Source: Variovorax ginsengisoli
Lineage (GTDB): Bacteria > Pseudomonadota > Gammaproteobacteria > Burkholderiales > Burkholderiaceae_C
Reading direction: 5' to 3'
Length of the DNA: 64,000 nucleotides
NCBI RefSeq assembly: GCF_030811835.1
Contig: NZ_JAUSRO010000001.1
Location: 1 to 64,000 of the forward strand
Each line of letters starts with the position of its first letter. Position 1 is the stretch's first letter. A program made the position numbers and the translations under genes. The notes under the pieces were generated by a model. It searched no databases. It was given only the letters and a program-made list of their open reading frames with translations, and had not been told where the DNA came from. Below, piece by piece: positions 36,001 through 44,671 of the stretch.

Positions 36001-36331
36001 TGTTGCCGCGCTCTTCCTTTTCGACCTGGACGGTGAGTTCCTGGCCTTCGCGGATCGCGTCCTGGATGCGGGCCTGGCTGGCCGACACCCCTTCGGCGAA
36101 GTACTGCTTGGAGATTTCCTTGAACGGCAGGAAGCCGTGGCGGTCTTCGCCGTAGTCGACGAAACAGGCTTCGAGCGACGGCTCGACGCGCGTGACGACC
36201 GCCTTGTAGATATTGCCCTTGCGCTGTTCGCGCCCTTCGATTTCGATTTCGTAGTCGAGGAGCTTCTGCCCGTCGACGATGGCCAGGCGGCGCTCTTCGG
36301 GCTGCGTGGCGTTGATCAACATCCGCTTCAT
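33017..36331 (-). CDS. rne: ribonuclease E
   Basis: An 1104-aa endoribonuclease, the core of the RNA degradosome. The N-terminal catalytic half begins [20 protein letters not shown], followed by the S1 domain (about 37-125, with [20 protein letters not shown]). The metal site lies in [13 protein letters not shown] and [13 protein letters not shown], and the Zn-link CPRCGGSG at residues 402-409. After about residue 560 the protein is disordered: a Pro/Ala linker, then long Arg/Gly/Asp/Glu-rich repeats (RDGR, REPRE), an Ala/Pro stretch, and a conserved tail ending near [16 protein letters not shown] precedes ATG 36331. It is preceded by a 546-base region that probably holds a long regulatory leader. 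Confidence 0.97.
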   Translation of the reverse strand: MKRMLINATQPEERRLAIVDGQKLLDYEIEIEGREQRKGNIYKAVVTRVEPSLEACFVDYGEDRHGFLPFKEISKQYFAEGVSASQARIQDAIREGQELTVQVEKEERGNKGAALTTFISLAGRYVVLMPNNPRGGGVSRRIEGEDRAELKEAMDQLEYPKGASIIARTAGIGRSAPELQWDLNYLLKLWSAIDGAAKGGKGAFLIYQESSLVIRAIRDYFNHDIGDILIDTDDIYEQAQQFMAHVMPEHAARVKRYRDDAALFSRFQIEHQIESAYARTVQLPSGGAIVIDHTEALVSVDVNSARAIKGGDIEETATRTNLEAADEVARQMRLRDLGGLIVIDFIDMDESKNRREVESRLRDALRQDRARVQFGSISKFGLMEMSRQRLKPALSEGSSIPCPRCGGSGHIRDTESSALQILRIIQEECLKDNTAAVHVQVPVEVASFLLNEKRPEIAKIELKQRVTVLMVPNKTFETPHYKLERLKHDDPRLDHIEASYKMAEEVEDPTSVTRRSQEPTNKQTPVIKGVLPDAPAPVVPPKAEPVRAPVSAPAAPAAARPAPAPVQAPTPAPAPAEAGFMGFIKKLFGMGAPAAAPASTSDAMPSAIPVEAPKPTRRDGRDGRPARDGEARPPREGDARRGGRGGRDGERRNGRGDGRNGEVRDGRTAEGRGGEGRAGEPRRDVREARGDVRADAPVREPREPREGREGREPREPRRGGRGERRDGESRVVTLDTGEAQAEGQTLIPTGLVDANGAPLERAPRARRERGDRAERGERGDRQVDRNGDAPRELAADAAQPLEGERMERAPREERAPREDRPPRGDRNDGRRERRNGDAPRNLEADAPAPSTEGAPLEGSVGDAPSDAAPRRDGDERRGRSRDRYGRDRRERSPREETDAPQAAAPDGDFRSTPATVQRSDEHLERSDLSASADAPPATSYFAARAPVAAPQVQTTTEQPTAAADAVAPRPVERVAAVAPAAAPVERAVAAAAPAAVAAAPVASAAPAPASAHALPKVQAFEMPLGELAQIAEGSGLQWVNSNPERIAQAQAAMAAEIKPAHVPRERPPAVVLDVGPLVLVETRLDLQGMKLPFEKAQDGNTTPA
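33800..34480 (-). repeat. low-complexity Arg/Gly/Glu-coding repeats in rne
   Basis: Degenerate short tandem repeats within the C-terminal half of rne encode RDGR, REGR, REPREP and GERGER-like units. On the plus strand they appear as recurring CGCGG, CGGTCACGG and GTTCACG words. The region encodes an arginine-rich, RNA-binding-like disordered segment. Confidence 0.7.
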
Positions 36332-36877
36332 GATGCGTTGTCCTTATAGGTATGCGTATTCACCGGCCCATGACGGGCCAACGATGCACGGACGACGCCT
36401 GCGAAACGAGGGGGAATTGCCGTTGGTCCGGGTTGTCGTGGCCGACGCGCGTGCGCGTTCGGCCGGCTTGGGCTTCAGCTCAAGGACAGCAAGGGTGGGG
36501 GCGCATGGATGGGGGCGAGCCCGAGGCGGTGTTGACGTGTCGCGGGTGGCGCGACAGGTTGCGCAGGGGTAGCGCGCGCTGCAGACGATTCAATGCCGGA
36601 GGCCACTGGCCACAGCCAGGTGGGCCAACGCAGGCACATTTGAATCAGCAGCATCAACACAAGTGGACTCGCTTCGATCCGCCGGTAGCTGTAAGGCTGC
36701 CGGCTGGGTATTCCGTATCGGTGTTTCGTGGGCGTCGGCTTGACTGGGGCACCCGGTTTTGCCACTTTGCGCTGGAGCGCGGGGTTTGCAATGGGGTGCC
36801 AAAGCGGCATCGACCTCACCGTGCGTTTGATCGTGCTCTAAACTTCTGTCTAATCAAGCACTTACAAGAACGCACTG
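36332..36877. other. divergent intergenic region rne / rluC
   Basis: 546 bases with no credible gene. Reading frames crossing it lack family resemblance. It must hold the rne promoter and leader on the minus strand and the rluC promoter on the plus strand (candidate at 36827-36854). In E. coli a long rne leader mediates autoregulation; an analogous role here is inference. I see no riboswitch class I can name. Confidence 0.5.
36827..36854 (+). promoter_or_regulatory. candidate sigma-70 promoter for rluC
   Basis: TTGATC (36827-36832), a 16-bp spacer, then TCTAAT (36849-36854), in an AT-richer stretch 23 bases before the GTG start of rluC. This is the best -35/-10 pair in the region. Confidence 0.45.
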
Positions 36878-37930
36878 GTGAAAAACATTATAGGTGCGAA
36901 GCCGGAGTCCGCGGTGGCGGAAGTTCGTTTTCTGACAGTCGATGACGAATCGGCCGGCCAGCGACTCGACAACTTCCTCTTCCGCCATCTCAAGGGCGTC
37001 CCCAAGACCCACGTCTACCGGATCATCCGGTCGGGCGAGGTGCGCATCAACAGGGGCCGCGCGCAGGCCGAAAGCCGGCTGGCGGTCGGCGACCTGGTTC
37101 GACTGCCGCCCGTGCGCGTGGCCGCGCGCGCGGAGGAAGGCGCCACGCCTGCGGCGCCCGCACGCGAATTCCCGCTGCTGCTGGAAGACGATGCGCTCAT
37201 TGCCATCGACAAGCCGGCCGGCGTGGCCGTGCACGGGGGCAGCGGTGTCAGTTTCGGGGTGATCGAACAACTTCGCACCGCGCGGCCGACCGCCCGCTTC
37301 CTGGAACTCGTGCACCGGCTCGACCGTGAAACGTCCGGCATCCTGCTGGTGGCCAAGAAGCGCAGCGCCCTGACCGCGCTGCAGGATCAGTTCCGCGAGC
37401 GCGAGACCGGCAAGACCTACCTGGCGCTGGTCGAGGGCGCCTGGCCGGCCAACCGCAAGGTGCTGGATTCGTCGCTGGCCAAGTACCTGCTGCCGAGCAC
37501 CAAGGGCTCGACCGAGCCGGGCGAGCGCCGCGTGCGCGTGGTCGCCAAGGACCATCCAGACGCCATGCGTGCGCTGACGCTGGTGCGCGTTCTGGGCAGC
37601 CTGGCGCTGCCGGGCGATGGCCGCACGCTGTCGCTGCTGGCGGTGACCATCAAGACCGGCCGCACCCACCAGATCCGCGTGCACCTGGCCTCCGCAGGGC
37701 ATGCCATCGTCGGCGACGACAAATACGGCGATTTCGAGCGCAACCGCGCCTTGCAGAAGTTCGGTGTCAAGCGCATGTTCCTGCATGCCTGGCGCCTCCA
37801 GTTCAACCACCCCGCGAGCGGCGAACGCACGGCGCTGCAGGCCGATCTGCCGCCCGAGCTGCAGGCGCTGATGACGCCGCCGCTGCGCGAAGCGCTCGCC
37901 CAAGCCCCTGTGCCTACCTCTCATGACTGA
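36878..37930 (+). CDS. rluC: 23S rRNA pseudouridine synthase RluC-type
   Basis: A 350-aa RluA-family pseudouridine synthase, probably modifying 23S rRNA (RluC sites 955/2504/2580 in E. coli). It has an N-terminal S4 RNA-binding domain (about 20-75, QRLDNFLFRHLKGVPKTHVY). The catalytic core has Asp149 in HRLDRETSGILLVAKK, DKPAGVAVHGG, and the late motif KTGRTHQIRVHLA. The start is GTG 36878 (MKNIIGAKPES). It sits downstream of rne in divergent orientation, a common pairing in Burkholderiales. It overlaps the next gene by 8 bases. Confidence 0.93.
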   Translation: MKNIIGAKPESAVAEVRFLTVDDESAGQRLDNFLFRHLKGVPKTHVYRIIRSGEVRINRGRAQAESRLAVGDLVRLPPVRVAARAEEGATPAAPAREFPLLLEDDALIAIDKPAGVAVHGGSGVSFGVIEQLRTARPTARFLELVHRLDRETSGILLVAKKRSALTALQDQFRERETGKTYLALVEGAWPANRKVLDSSLAKYLLPSTKGSTEPGERRVRVVAKDHPDAMRALTLVRVLGSLALPGDGRTLSLLAVTIKTGRTHQIRVHLASAGHAIVGDDKYGDFERNRALQKFGVKRMFLHAWRLQFNHPASGERTALQADLPPELQALMTPPLREALAQAPVPTSHD

Positions 37931-38591
37931 TTCCCGACCCCGCCGTTTCGACCTCATTGCCTTCGACTGGGACGGCACCCTCTACGACTCCACCCGGCTG
38001 ATCGCGCGCTGCATCCAGTTGGCGGTGGTCGACGTGGGCGGCACCATGCCCAGTGAACGCGATGCCGCCTGGGTCATTGGCCTCGGCCTGGGCGAGGCGC
38101 TGGCCCGCGCGGCGCCCGACGTTCCCAAGGAGAAATATCCGGAGCTGGGTGCGCGCTACCGCTACCACTACCTCAAGCACCAGGACGACATCGTTCTGTT
38201 CGAGGGCGTATTGCCGATGCTCGAGGCACTCAAGGCGCGTGGCCACCTGCTGGCCGTTGCCACCGGCAAGTCGCGCCGCGGTCTCAACGAGGCCTTGGCG
38301 ACGGCCGCGTTGCGCCATTGTTTCGACGACTCGCGCACCGCCGACGAAACGCACGGCAAACCGCATCCGCGCATGCTGCTGGAGCTGATGGAAGCGCTGG
38401 ACGTGCCGGCCGAGCGCACGCTGATGATCGGCGACACCACCCACGACCTGCAGCTTGCGCTCAACGCGGGCTGCGCCAGCGTCGGCGTGAGCTACGGGGC
38501 GCACGAACCGCAGAGCTTCGATGCGCTGCAACCGTTGTTTGTAGCCCACTCCGTCAGCAGCCTGTCGGCATGGCTGCTCGACAATGCCTGA
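37923..38591 (+). CDS. HAD-superfamily phosphatase, Gph-like
   Basis: A 222-aa HAD hydrolase of the phosphoglycolate-phosphatase-like type. Motif I is FDWDGTLYDST (two Asp), motif II appears as AVATGKSRRGL, motif III Lys is in GKPHPRML, and motif IV is IGDTTHDLQLA. The cap domain lies between motifs I and II (about 20-95). The substrate is not decided by sequence; phosphoglycolate or a phosphosugar is likely. The start ATG overlaps the rluC stop by 8 bases, so the genes are coupled. Confidence 0.88.
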   Translation: MTDSRPRRFDLIAFDWDGTLYDSTRLIARCIQLAVVDVGGTMPSERDAAWVIGLGLGEALARAAPDVPKEKYPELGARYRYHYLKHQDDIVLFEGVLPMLEALKARGHLLAVATGKSRRGLNEALATAALRHCFDDSRTADETHGKPHPRMLLELMEALDVPAERTLMIGDTTHDLQLALNAGCASVGVSYGAHEPQSFDALQPLFVAHSVSSLSAWLLDNA

Positions 38592-38638
38592 CGCCTGGTA
38601 CGCCTCCGACCCACCGCTTTTCCCCGTCACCCGCCCCC

Positions 38639-39007
38639 ATGAGTGAAGAAGTCATCCCCCTGTGCAACGCCGCCGACCTCGGCGAAGGTGGTTTGGCGGT
38701 GCCTTTCGACGTGGTGTACGGCGGCGAGAGCTGCCGTGCCTTTGCGGTGCGTTTCGAAGGTCGGCCTCATGCCTACCTTAACCGCTGCAGCCACGTCGCC
38801 ATGGAAATGGACTTCCAGCCCGACCGTTTCTTCGACGACTCCGGCCAGTGGCTGCTGTGTGCCACCCATGGTGCGGCGTACAGCCCCGAGACCGGCGAAT
38901 GCGCAGGCGGCCCCTGCCGAGGTGGCCTCGTGAAGATCGCCCTGAGCGAGCGCGATGGCGTGGTCCACTGGCATACTGCCCCGAACCTTCGCCCGCTGGC
39001 CTTCTAG
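38639..39007 (+). CDS. Rieske [2Fe-2S] domain protein
   Basis: A 122-aa soluble protein consisting of one Rieske domain. Both cluster-binding boxes are intact: C-S-H in LNRCSHVAMEMDF and C-x-x-H in LLCATHGAAYSPETGEC. It has no membrane helix or partner domain, so it is ferredoxin-like rather than a bc1 subunit. It starts 48 bases after the phosphatase gene and ends 18 before sppA, so probably all belong to the rluC operon. Its electron partner is unknown. Confidence 0.88.
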   Translation: MSEEVIPLCNAADLGEGGLAVPFDVVYGGESCRAFAVRFEGRPHAYLNRCSHVAMEMDFQPDRFFDDSGQWLLCATHGAAYSPETGECAGGPCRGGLVKIALSERDGVVHWHTAPNLRPLAF

Positions 39008-39025
39008 ACAAGACATTCAACCGAC

Positions 39026-40069
39026 ATGACCGATCCCACGCGCCGGGAACCCGAGGGCTTCGAGCCCTTTGAACGCACGGTCCCTCTTTCTTCCTCTTCT
39101 GCTTCGACCCCCTCCATGGCCAACAACGACCCCACTTCCCAAACCGGCTGGGAACGCGCGACGCTGGAAAAGCTCGCCTTCGCCGCTCTGCGTGAGCAGA
39201 AGTCCACGCGCCGGTGGAAGACCTTCGTCCGGCTGTCGTGGCTCGCCTTCTTCATCTTCCTGGCCTGGTTTGCGCTGGCACGTGGCACCGCAACGACCAC
39301 GACCACCACCGCGCACACCGCCGTCGTCGAGATCAAGGGCGAAATCGCCAACGGCGCCGATGCGAGTGCCGAATTCGTGATCGCCGCCATGAAGACCGCC
39401 TTCGAGGATGCGAGCGCCAAGGGCGTGATCCTGCTGATCAACTCGCCCGGCGGCAGCCCGGTGCAGGCCGGCATCATCAACGACGAAATCCGCCGCCTGA
39501 AGGCCAAGCACAACAAGCCGGTGTATGCGGTGGTCGAGGAGACGTGTGCCTCGGCGGCCTACTACATTGCCGCTGCCACCGACAAGATCTACGTGGACAA
39601 GGCGAGTATCGTGGGCAGCATCGGCGTGCTGATGGACGGCTTCGGTTTCACCGGGCTGATGGACAAGGTCGGCGTCGAGCGCCGGCTGCTCACTGCCGGC
39701 GAGAACAAGGGCTTCCTCGACCCGTTCAGCCCGATGAACGATGCCCAGCGCGCCCATGCGCAGCAGATGCTCGACCAGATCCATGCGCAGTTCATCAACG
39801 TGGTCAAGACCGGACGCGGCGACCGCCTGAAGCTCGACACGCCCGGCCTCTTCAGCGGCTTGTTCTGGAGCGGCCAGCAGGCTGTCGACCTCGGCCTGGC
39901 CGACCAGTTGGGCAACGTCGACTTCGTGGCGCGCGAGGTCATCAAGGCCGAGGACGTGATCGACTACACCCGCCGCGACAACGTGGCCGAAAAGCTGGCC
40001 AAGAAGTTCGGCGCGGCCTTTGCCGATGCCTCGGTGAGCGCCATGCGCACGTTGCCCGCGCTGCGCTGA
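39026..40069 (+). CDS. sppA: signal peptide peptidase SppA-type serine protease (S49)
   Basis: A 347-aa membrane-anchored S49 peptidase of the short, single-domain kind. It has a cytoplasmic N-terminus (1-73), one membrane helix (about 74-92, LSWLAFFIFLAWFALA), then the protease domain. ILLINSPGGSPVQAG is the family hallmark. The catalytic dyad is Ser176 in ETCASAAYYIA and Lys228 in AGENKGFLDPFSPM; the 52-residue spacing equals that known for Bacillus SppA. It should degrade signal peptides left in the membrane. It ends the rluC-phosphatase-Rieske-sppA run and is convergent with the MFS gene. Confidence 0.93.
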   Translation: MTDPTRREPEGFEPFERTVPLSSSSASTPSMANNDPTSQTGWERATLEKLAFAALREQKSTRRWKTFVRLSWLAFFIFLAWFALARGTATTTTTTAHTAVVEIKGEIANGADASAEFVIAAMKTAFEDASAKGVILLINSPGGSPVQAGIINDEIRRLKAKHNKPVYAVVEETCASAAYYIAAATDKIYVDKASIVGSIGVLMDGFGFTGLMDKVGVERRLLTAGENKGFLDPFSPMNDAQRAHAQQMLDQIHAQFINVVKTGRGDRLKLDTPGLFSGLFWSGQQAVDLGLADQLGNVDFVAREVIKAEDVIDYTRRDNVAEKLAKKFGAAFADASVSAMRTLPALR

Positions 40070-40098
40070 CCCCCCTGCGGTGCCCCTCTGCGGTGTCT

Positions 40099-41250
40099 TC
40101 AGGCCGAAGGTGGTGGATTGGCATGGCGCGCCGATGCCGCCAGGGCCAGTGCGAACATCACCACCACGCCCAGTGCGGCCGTCAGTGAACTGACGCGCGC
40201 GAGCAGGCCGATCAGCGGCGGCCCGACCATGAAGCCGAGGTAGGCGAGGGCGGACACCGCGGCGATGCCGCGTGCCGGATCGACGCCCGGCACCCGTGCC
40301 GAGGCGGAGAACAGGATCGGCACCACATTGGCGAAGCCGACCCCGACGCCGGCAAATCCCACCAGCGCAATCCACGGCGTGGCCGTCACAAGCACCAGTG
40401 CCATCGACGCCGCTGCCACCAGCGCGCTGGCGCGCAGCAGCACGGCGGGCTCGAAGCGCGCGCGCAGGGCGTCGCCGCCGAAGCGTGTGGCGGCCATGGC
40501 GGCAGAGAAGCTGGCATAGGCCAGCGCGGCCTGCTGCTGCGGACTGCCCAGCTCCTGCTGCAGATAGAGCACGCTCCAGTCGTAAATGGCGCCTTCGGCG
40601 ATCAGGCCGAGCGCGGCCAGCACGCCAAGCACGGCAAGGGTGCCGCGAGGCAGGCGAAAGCCGTGGTTGCCGCCCGCCGAGGCCGTGGCTTCCCGGGGCA
40701 GCATCGCGGTGGACGACAGCATCACGGTGAGCGCCATGACGCCTGCGACCAGCAACAGATGGTGTTGCGGCTGCAGACCTGCGGCCAGCGCGGCCCCGCC
40801 GGTCACGGCGCCGGCCATGCCGCCCAGGCTGAACATGCCGTGCATGCCGCTCATCAGCGTCTGGTGGCCGTGCAGTTCCAGTTGCGAGGCTTCGGTGTTG
40901 ATGGCCACGTCGAACACGCTTGTCACCACGCCGAACAGGCCCAGCAGCGCGAGCAGCGCGCTGTAGCCCGGCATGGCGATGAGGCCGGCGAGCAGCAGCG
41001 CATAGACCACGCCGCAGGCCGTGGCCACGCGACGCGCGCCGTGGCGGCCGATCCACTGGCCTGCGCGTGTCAGTCCCAGCAGCGCACCCACGCCCGCCGC
41101 CAGCATGGCCAGCCCGAGCGCCGCCTCGTCGACGCCGTAGTGCGCCTTCACCGTGGGTATGTGCACGCCCCAGGTCGCGAAGATGAAGCCGGAAGCGAAG
41201 AAAAGGCCGCGCGTGGCCCAGCGCGTACGCGCGGTGACGATCGCCTTCAT
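40099..41250 (-). CDS. MFS transporter, YbjJ-like
   Basis: A 383-aa major facilitator protein with about twelve hydrophobic segments. It opens MKAIVTARTRWATRGLFFAS and has FIFATWGVHIPTVKAHYGVD in the first periplasmic loop, the pattern of the YbjJ group. The substrate is unknown. ATG 41250 lies 3 bases after the stop of the methyltransferase gene (stop at 41254-41256), so it is the last gene of the maf-methyltransferase-MFS unit. Confidence 0.85.
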   Translation of the reverse strand: MKAIVTARTRWATRGLFFASGFIFATWGVHIPTVKAHYGVDEAALGLAMLAAGVGALLGLTRAGQWIGRHGARRVATACGVVYALLLAGLIAMPGYSALLALLGLFGVVTSVFDVAINTEASQLELHGHQTLMSGMHGMFSLGGMAGAVTGGAALAAGLQPQHHLLLVAGVMALTVMLSSTAMLPREATASAGGNHGFRLPRGTLAVLGVLAALGLIAEGAIYDWSVLYLQQELGSPQQQAALAYASFSAAMAATRFGGDALRARFEPAVLLRASALVAAASMALVLVTATPWIALVGFAGVGVGFANVVPILFSASARVPGVDPARGIAAVSALAYLGFMVGPPLIGLLARVSSLTAALGVVVMFALALAASARHANPPPSA

Positions 41251-41253
41251 CCT

Positions 41254-42012
41254 TTAGCGCCCGATCGCAAAGACGGCGGGTGCGCGCTGGTCACCTTCGG
41301 CCTTCTGCGAACGCCAGGCCTTGACGGTCTGGCTGCAGGTGGTGGCACTGGCCAGCGTGATGCCGCGCGCGACCGCCAGCCGTGTGTTGTGCTGCAGTGT
41401 CTGCAGCAGCGCCTGCAGCACCGCGGCGTTTCGGTAGGGCGTTTCGATGAAGAGTTGGGTCTGGCCGCTGCGCAGCGCCAGGGCCTCCAGCTCGCGGATG
41501 CGCTGCGTGCGGGCGTCGGCGTCCTGCGGGAGGTAGCCCACGAAGGCGAAGTTCTGGCCGTTCAGGCCGCTGGCCGCGAGCGCGAGCAGCAGCGAGACCG
41601 GTCCGGTCAGCGGCACCACCACGATGCCCAGGTCGTGCGCGGCGCGCGCGACGGAGGAGCCCGGGTCGGCGACCGCCGGCATGCCCGCTTCGCTCAGCAG
41701 GCCCACATCGTGGCCTTCGAGGGCGGCGGTCAGAAGCGGACGCGCGTCGAATTGACCGGCGTGGTCGCCTTTCTTGTGCACGTCACGCGGGAGTTCCTGG
41801 ATCTGCTGCGATTGCAGCGGCGCGGCCAGCGGTATGACCGCGTCGATGCGCTTGAGGTAGGCGCGGGCCGATTTGGCGTTCTCGCAGATCCAGTGGGTGA
41901 TGCCCGCGGCTTTTTGCAGCGTGCCCAGTGGCAGTGCGTCCTGCAGTGGTGCCTGTTCGTCGCAGCCGAAATCCAGCGGGGCGGGGACGAGGTAAAGCGT
42001 GCCCGTGCTCAC
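41254..42012 (-). CDS. SAM-dependent methyltransferase, tetrapyrrole-methylase (RsmI-like) family
   Basis: A 252-aa protein of the tetrapyrrole-methylase fold. Visible are the N-terminal GTLYLVPAPLDFG, the central SEAGMPAVADPGSSVARAAH (RsmI-like D-P-G loop) and PLTGPVSLLLALAASGLNGQ. It is shorter than RsmI (about 285 aa) and lacks RsmI's C-terminal region. It may therefore be a paralogue rather than the 16S rRNA C1402 enzyme; its substrate is uncertain. The start is GTG 42012, whose GTGA overlaps the maf stop, showing translational coupling. Confidence 0.8.
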   Translation of the reverse strand: MSTGTLYLVPAPLDFGCDEQAPLQDALPLGTLQKAAGITHWICENAKSARAYLKRIDAVIPLAAPLQSQQIQELPRDVHKKGDHAGQFDARPLLTAALEGHDVGLLSEAGMPAVADPGSSVARAAHDLGIVVVPLTGPVSLLLALAASGLNGQNFAFVGYLPQDADARTQRIRELEALALRSGQTQLFIETPYRNAAVLQALLQTLQHNTRLAVARGITLASATTCSQTVKAWRSQKAEGDQRAPAVFAIGR

Positions 42013-42590
42013 AGCAGCTCCACGCCGGCTGCCCGCAGCATGCGGCTGGTGCGGATCAGCGGCAGGCCGATGAGGGCGGTCGGGTCGTCGCTGTCGATGG
42101 CGTCGAGCAGCGCGATACCGAGTCCTTCGCTCTTGGCGCTGCCGGCGCAGTCGTAGGGCTGCTCGGCGCGCAGGTAGCGCTCGATGGCGTCGTCGCTCAG
42201 GTCGCGAAAGACCACGCGCACCGGCGCCAGGTCCCGCTCGACGAAGCCGGTCGCCTGGCAGACCACGGCCACGGCCGTCTGGAACACGAGCGTCTGGCCG
42301 CGCATGCGCCGCAACTGGGCGACCGCGCGTTCGTGGTTGCCGGGCTTGCCCAGCGGCTCGCCACCGAGGTCGGCGACCTGGTCGGAGCCGATCACCACCG
42401 CCTCCGGAAATTTGGCAGCGACCGCGCGTGCCTTCTCCAGCGCAAGGCGCTGCGCGAGTGCCTGCGGTGCCTCGCTGGGCAGCGGGGTTTCGTCGACATC
42501 GGGCGCGTGAACGTCGAAGGGCAGTTGCAGGCGGGTGAGCAGTTCGCGGCGGTAGCGCGAGGTCGAGGCGAGGATGACAGTGCGTTGCAT
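42009..42590 (-). CDS. maf: Maf family nucleoside triphosphate pyrophosphatase (YceF-like)
   Basis: A 193-aa Maf-like pyrophosphatase that hydrolyses unwanted or modified nucleotides. It starts MQRTVILASTSRYRRELLTR, the Maf phosphate-binding start. VIGSDQVADLGGEPLGKPG contains the catalytic Asp, and the C-terminus DSDDPTALIGLPLIRTSRM is typical of the YceF (m7GTP) subgroup. It is divergent from yceD across 38 bases, an arrangement conserved in many proteobacteria. Confidence 0.93.
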   Translation of the reverse strand: MQRTVILASTSRYRRELLTRLQLPFDVHAPDVDETPLPSEAPQALAQRLALEKARAVAAKFPEAVVIGSDQVADLGGEPLGKPGNHERAVAQLRRMRGQTLVFQTAVAVVCQATGFVERDLAPVRVVFRDLSDDAIERYLRAEQPYDCAGSAKSEGLGIALLDAIDSDDPTALIGLPLIRTSRMLRAAGVELL

Positions 42591-42628
42591 GGTCGGAGAT
42601 TGTGCGCGAGCGGTTTAGACTGGGCGGG

Positions 42629-43177
42629 ATGAAAAGAGAATTCACGCCCGCCCGGCTCGACGTCTCGGCCTTCGCCGAAGCTGCGGCCACCTTGTCCGGC
42701 AGCGATCCGCTGACCCGGTACACCCGCCTGGGTGCAGAACTGGCCGATCCGGCCGCCGATGCCGTCGTCCAGTGGGAGGCCACGGGGCAGGAGCGAACGG
42801 GTGCTGGCGGCAACGCCGTGCCCTGGCTGCACCTCGCTGCCGAGACCGTGGTGCCGCTCGTGTGCCAGCGCTGCCTGGCGCCCGTGGACATCGCGTTGCA
42901 GGTCGACCGCTGGTTCCGCTTCGTCGCCGACGAGGAAACCGCAGCAGTCGAAGACGAGAACTCGGAAGAAGATGTGCTCGTGGGTGGACGCGATTTCGAT
43001 CTGGCCGCACTGATCGAGGACGAGCTCCTGATGGATCTGCCGATCACGCCCACGCACGAAGTCTGCCCCGAGCCCGTGCAGCTGTCGGCCGTTGACCCGG
43101 CTTTCGACCAGGCGCTGGAAGCCAAGCCGAATCCTTTTGCGGCGCTCGATGCGTTGCGTCCGCGCAAGTCGGAGTGA
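42629..43177 (+). CDS. yceD: YceD (DUF177) large-subunit rRNA accumulation protein
   Basis: A 182-aa protein of the DUF177/YceD family, needed for normal 23S rRNA accumulation in E. coli and plants. The metal-like C-x-x-C motif VCQRCLAPVDIALQVD is present, followed by the acidic ETAAVEDENSEEDVL and the C-terminal PNPFAALDALRPRKSE shared by the family. ATG 42629 is preceded by GGGCGGG, a poor ribosome site. It is followed by rpmF, its usual partner, 161 bases on, with a separate promoter between them. Confidence 0.92.
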   Translation: MKREFTPARLDVSAFAEAAATLSGSDPLTRYTRLGAELADPAADAVVQWEATGQERTGAGGNAVPWLHLAAETVVPLVCQRCLAPVDIALQVDRWFRFVADEETAAVEDENSEEDVLVGGRDFDLAALIEDELLMDLPITPTHEVCPEPVQLSAVDPAFDQALEAKPNPFAALDALRPRKSE

Positions 43178-43216
43178 CACCCGATCAGCGGGCTGGCGCT
43201 CTTTGCGAGGTCGCGC

Positions 43217-43222
43217 TATAAT
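43217..43222 (+). promoter_or_regulatory. -10 element upstream of rpmF
   Basis: Consensus TATAAT in the yceD-rpmF gap, 117 bases before the rpmF start. The hexamer 17 bases upstream (TGGCGC, 43194-43199) is a weak -35. It would drive rpmF and, if transcripts pass the terminator at 43540, the fatty-acid genes. Confidence 0.5.
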
Positions 43223-43338
43223 CATGGGCTTCGCGCGCGCCGCCGTCGGCAATCAGGCTCTCTCGGGAACCCCGAAAGCAGATGTGCCCCAGCCGAGCGC
43301 ATGCCCGCCCACTCAACCGAATATTTCCAGGAGCCACC

Positions 43339-43521
43339 ATGGCCGTCCAGCAAAACAAGAAGTCGCCCTCGAAGCGCGGCATGCATCGTTCCCACAACGC
43401 GCTGGTCGTGCCCGGCACCGCCGTGGAACCGACCACTGGCGAAATCCACCTGCGTCACCACATCAGCCCCAACGGTTTCTACCGTGGCCGCCAGGTTCTG
43501 AAGAACAAGTCCGAAGCCTGA
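43339..43521 (+). CDS. rpmF: 50S ribosomal protein L32
   Basis: A 60-aa basic protein with the L32 start [20 protein letters not shown] and the C-terminal half [20 protein letters not shown]. The Zn-binding cysteines seen in some L32 proteins are absent, which is common in proteobacteria. AGGAG lies seven bases before ATG 43339. It is followed by a strong terminator that abuts plsX. Confidence 0.97.
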   Translation: MAVQQNKKSPSKRGMHRSHNALVVPGTAVEPTTGEIHLRHHISPNGFYRGRQVLKNKSEA

Positions 43522-43539
43522 TCGCGATATCCAAGGCCG

Positions 43540-43580
43540 AGGCCCGAAGCTACGCCTCTTGTAGCGTCGGGCCTTTGTTT
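43540..43580 (+). terminator. terminator/attenuator between rpmF and plsX
   Basis: Stem AGGCCCGA-GCTAC / GTAGC-TCGGGCCT (43540-43553 with 43561-43574) with one A/G mismatch and a 7-base loop, then TTGTTTT. Its T-rich tail ends only 2 bases before the plsX ATG, so readthrough here sets plsX expression from rpmF. Confidence 0.85.
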
Positions 43581-43582
43581 TG

Positions 43583-44671
43583 ATGGTCACGCCATCCTCT
43601 TTCGCTTCGGCGCCCCCTGTGATCACGTTGGCCGTGGATTGCATGGGAGGCGACCACGGGCCGCGCATCACGCTGCCCGCCTGCCGCGCTTTTCTGGAGC
43701 GCTATGTCGACGCACATCTGCTGCTGGTCGGCAAGCCTGAGCAATTGGCTGGTTTTTCGCATCCCCGCGCCACATTGGTTGCGGCCAGCGAGGTCGTCGG
43801 CATGGACGACCCCATCGAGATCGCGCTTCGCAAGAAAAAAGACTCCTCGATGCGTCTGGCGATCGAGCAGGTCAAGCTGGGTGCCGCGCAGGCTGCGATA
43901 TCTGCGGGCAATACCGGTGCTTTGATGGCGATCGCACGCTATCTTCTCAAGACCATGGAGGGCATCGATCGCCCGGCCATTGCCACACGCCTGCCCAATG
44001 CAAAGGGTGGCGCCACCACCGTGCTCGATCTGGGTGCCAACGTGGATTGCGACGCCGGCGATCTGCTGCAGTTCGCGGTCCTGGGTTCGGCCCTGGTGTC
44101 GTCGCTCACCGGCAACGAGTCGCCCACGGTGGGTTTGCTCAATGTCGGCGAAGAAGCGATCAAAGGCAGCGAAACCATCAAGAAAGCCGGTCAACTGCTG
44201 CGTGCGGCTGCCCTGTCGAAGGACCTGAACTTCCACGGCAACGTGGAAGGCAACGACATCTTCAAGGGCACGACTGACATCGTGGTGTGTGACGGCTTTG
44301 TCGGCAACGTGACACTGAAGGCGAGCGAAGGCGTCGCTTCGATGATCGTCGACTATTTGCGCGCCGAGTATTCGAATGGTGTTTTCAGCAAATTTGCAGC
44401 GATCGTGTCGTATCCGGTGTTAAAAGCACTCAAAAAGCGCCTGGATCACCGCAGCTACAACGGCGCGGCACTGCTGGGACTGCGTGGGCTGGTTTTCAAG
44501 AGCCATGGCTCGGCCGACGAACTCGCATTCGGTCATGCGCTCGATCGCGCTTATGATGCCGCTCGCAACAACCTGCTCGATCGCGTGCGGGCCCGCATCG
44601 CCCACGCCGCGCCCTTGCTCGCGCGGCACGAACCGGCGGCGCCGGTCGACGCGGCGGCGCTCCACGCCTGA
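43583..44671 (+). CDS. plsX: phosphate acyltransferase PlsX
   Basis: A 362-aa peripheral enzyme that converts acyl-ACP to acyl-phosphate for phospholipid synthesis. Hallmarks: [55 protein letters not shown] and [17 protein letters not shown]. Start ATG 43583 immediately follows the terminator tail and has no Shine-Dalgarno site. GTG 43619, directly before the conserved [10 protein letters not shown], is a serious alternative. The stop overlaps the fabH ATG (ATGA). Confidence 0.94.
   Translation: MVTPSSFASAPPVITLAVDCMGGDHGPRITLPACRAFLERYVDAHLLLVGKPEQLAGFSHPRATLVAASEVVGMDDPIEIALRKKKDSSMRLAIEQVKLGAAQAAISAGNTGALMAIARYLLKTMEGIDRPAIATRLPNAKGGATTVLDLGANVDCDAGDLLQFAVLGSALVSSLTGNESPTVGLLNVGEEAIKGSETIKKAGQLLRAAALSKDLNFHGNVEGNDIFKGTTDIVVCDGFVGNVTLKASEGVASMIVDYLRAEYSNGVFSKFAAIVSYPVLKALKKRLDHRSYNGAALLGLRGLVFKSHGSADELAFGHALDRAYDAARNNLLDRVRARIAHAAPLLARHEPAAPVDAAALHA

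Noticed and set aside
36352..36945. 197-aa frame across the rne/rluC gap
   Set aside because: No family resemblance, no ribosome site, and it overlaps the rluC start in another frame.
39017..41056. 679-codon minus-strand frame across sppA and the MFS gene
   Set aside because: It runs antisense to sppA and out of frame with the real MFS gene; its composition is low-complexity.
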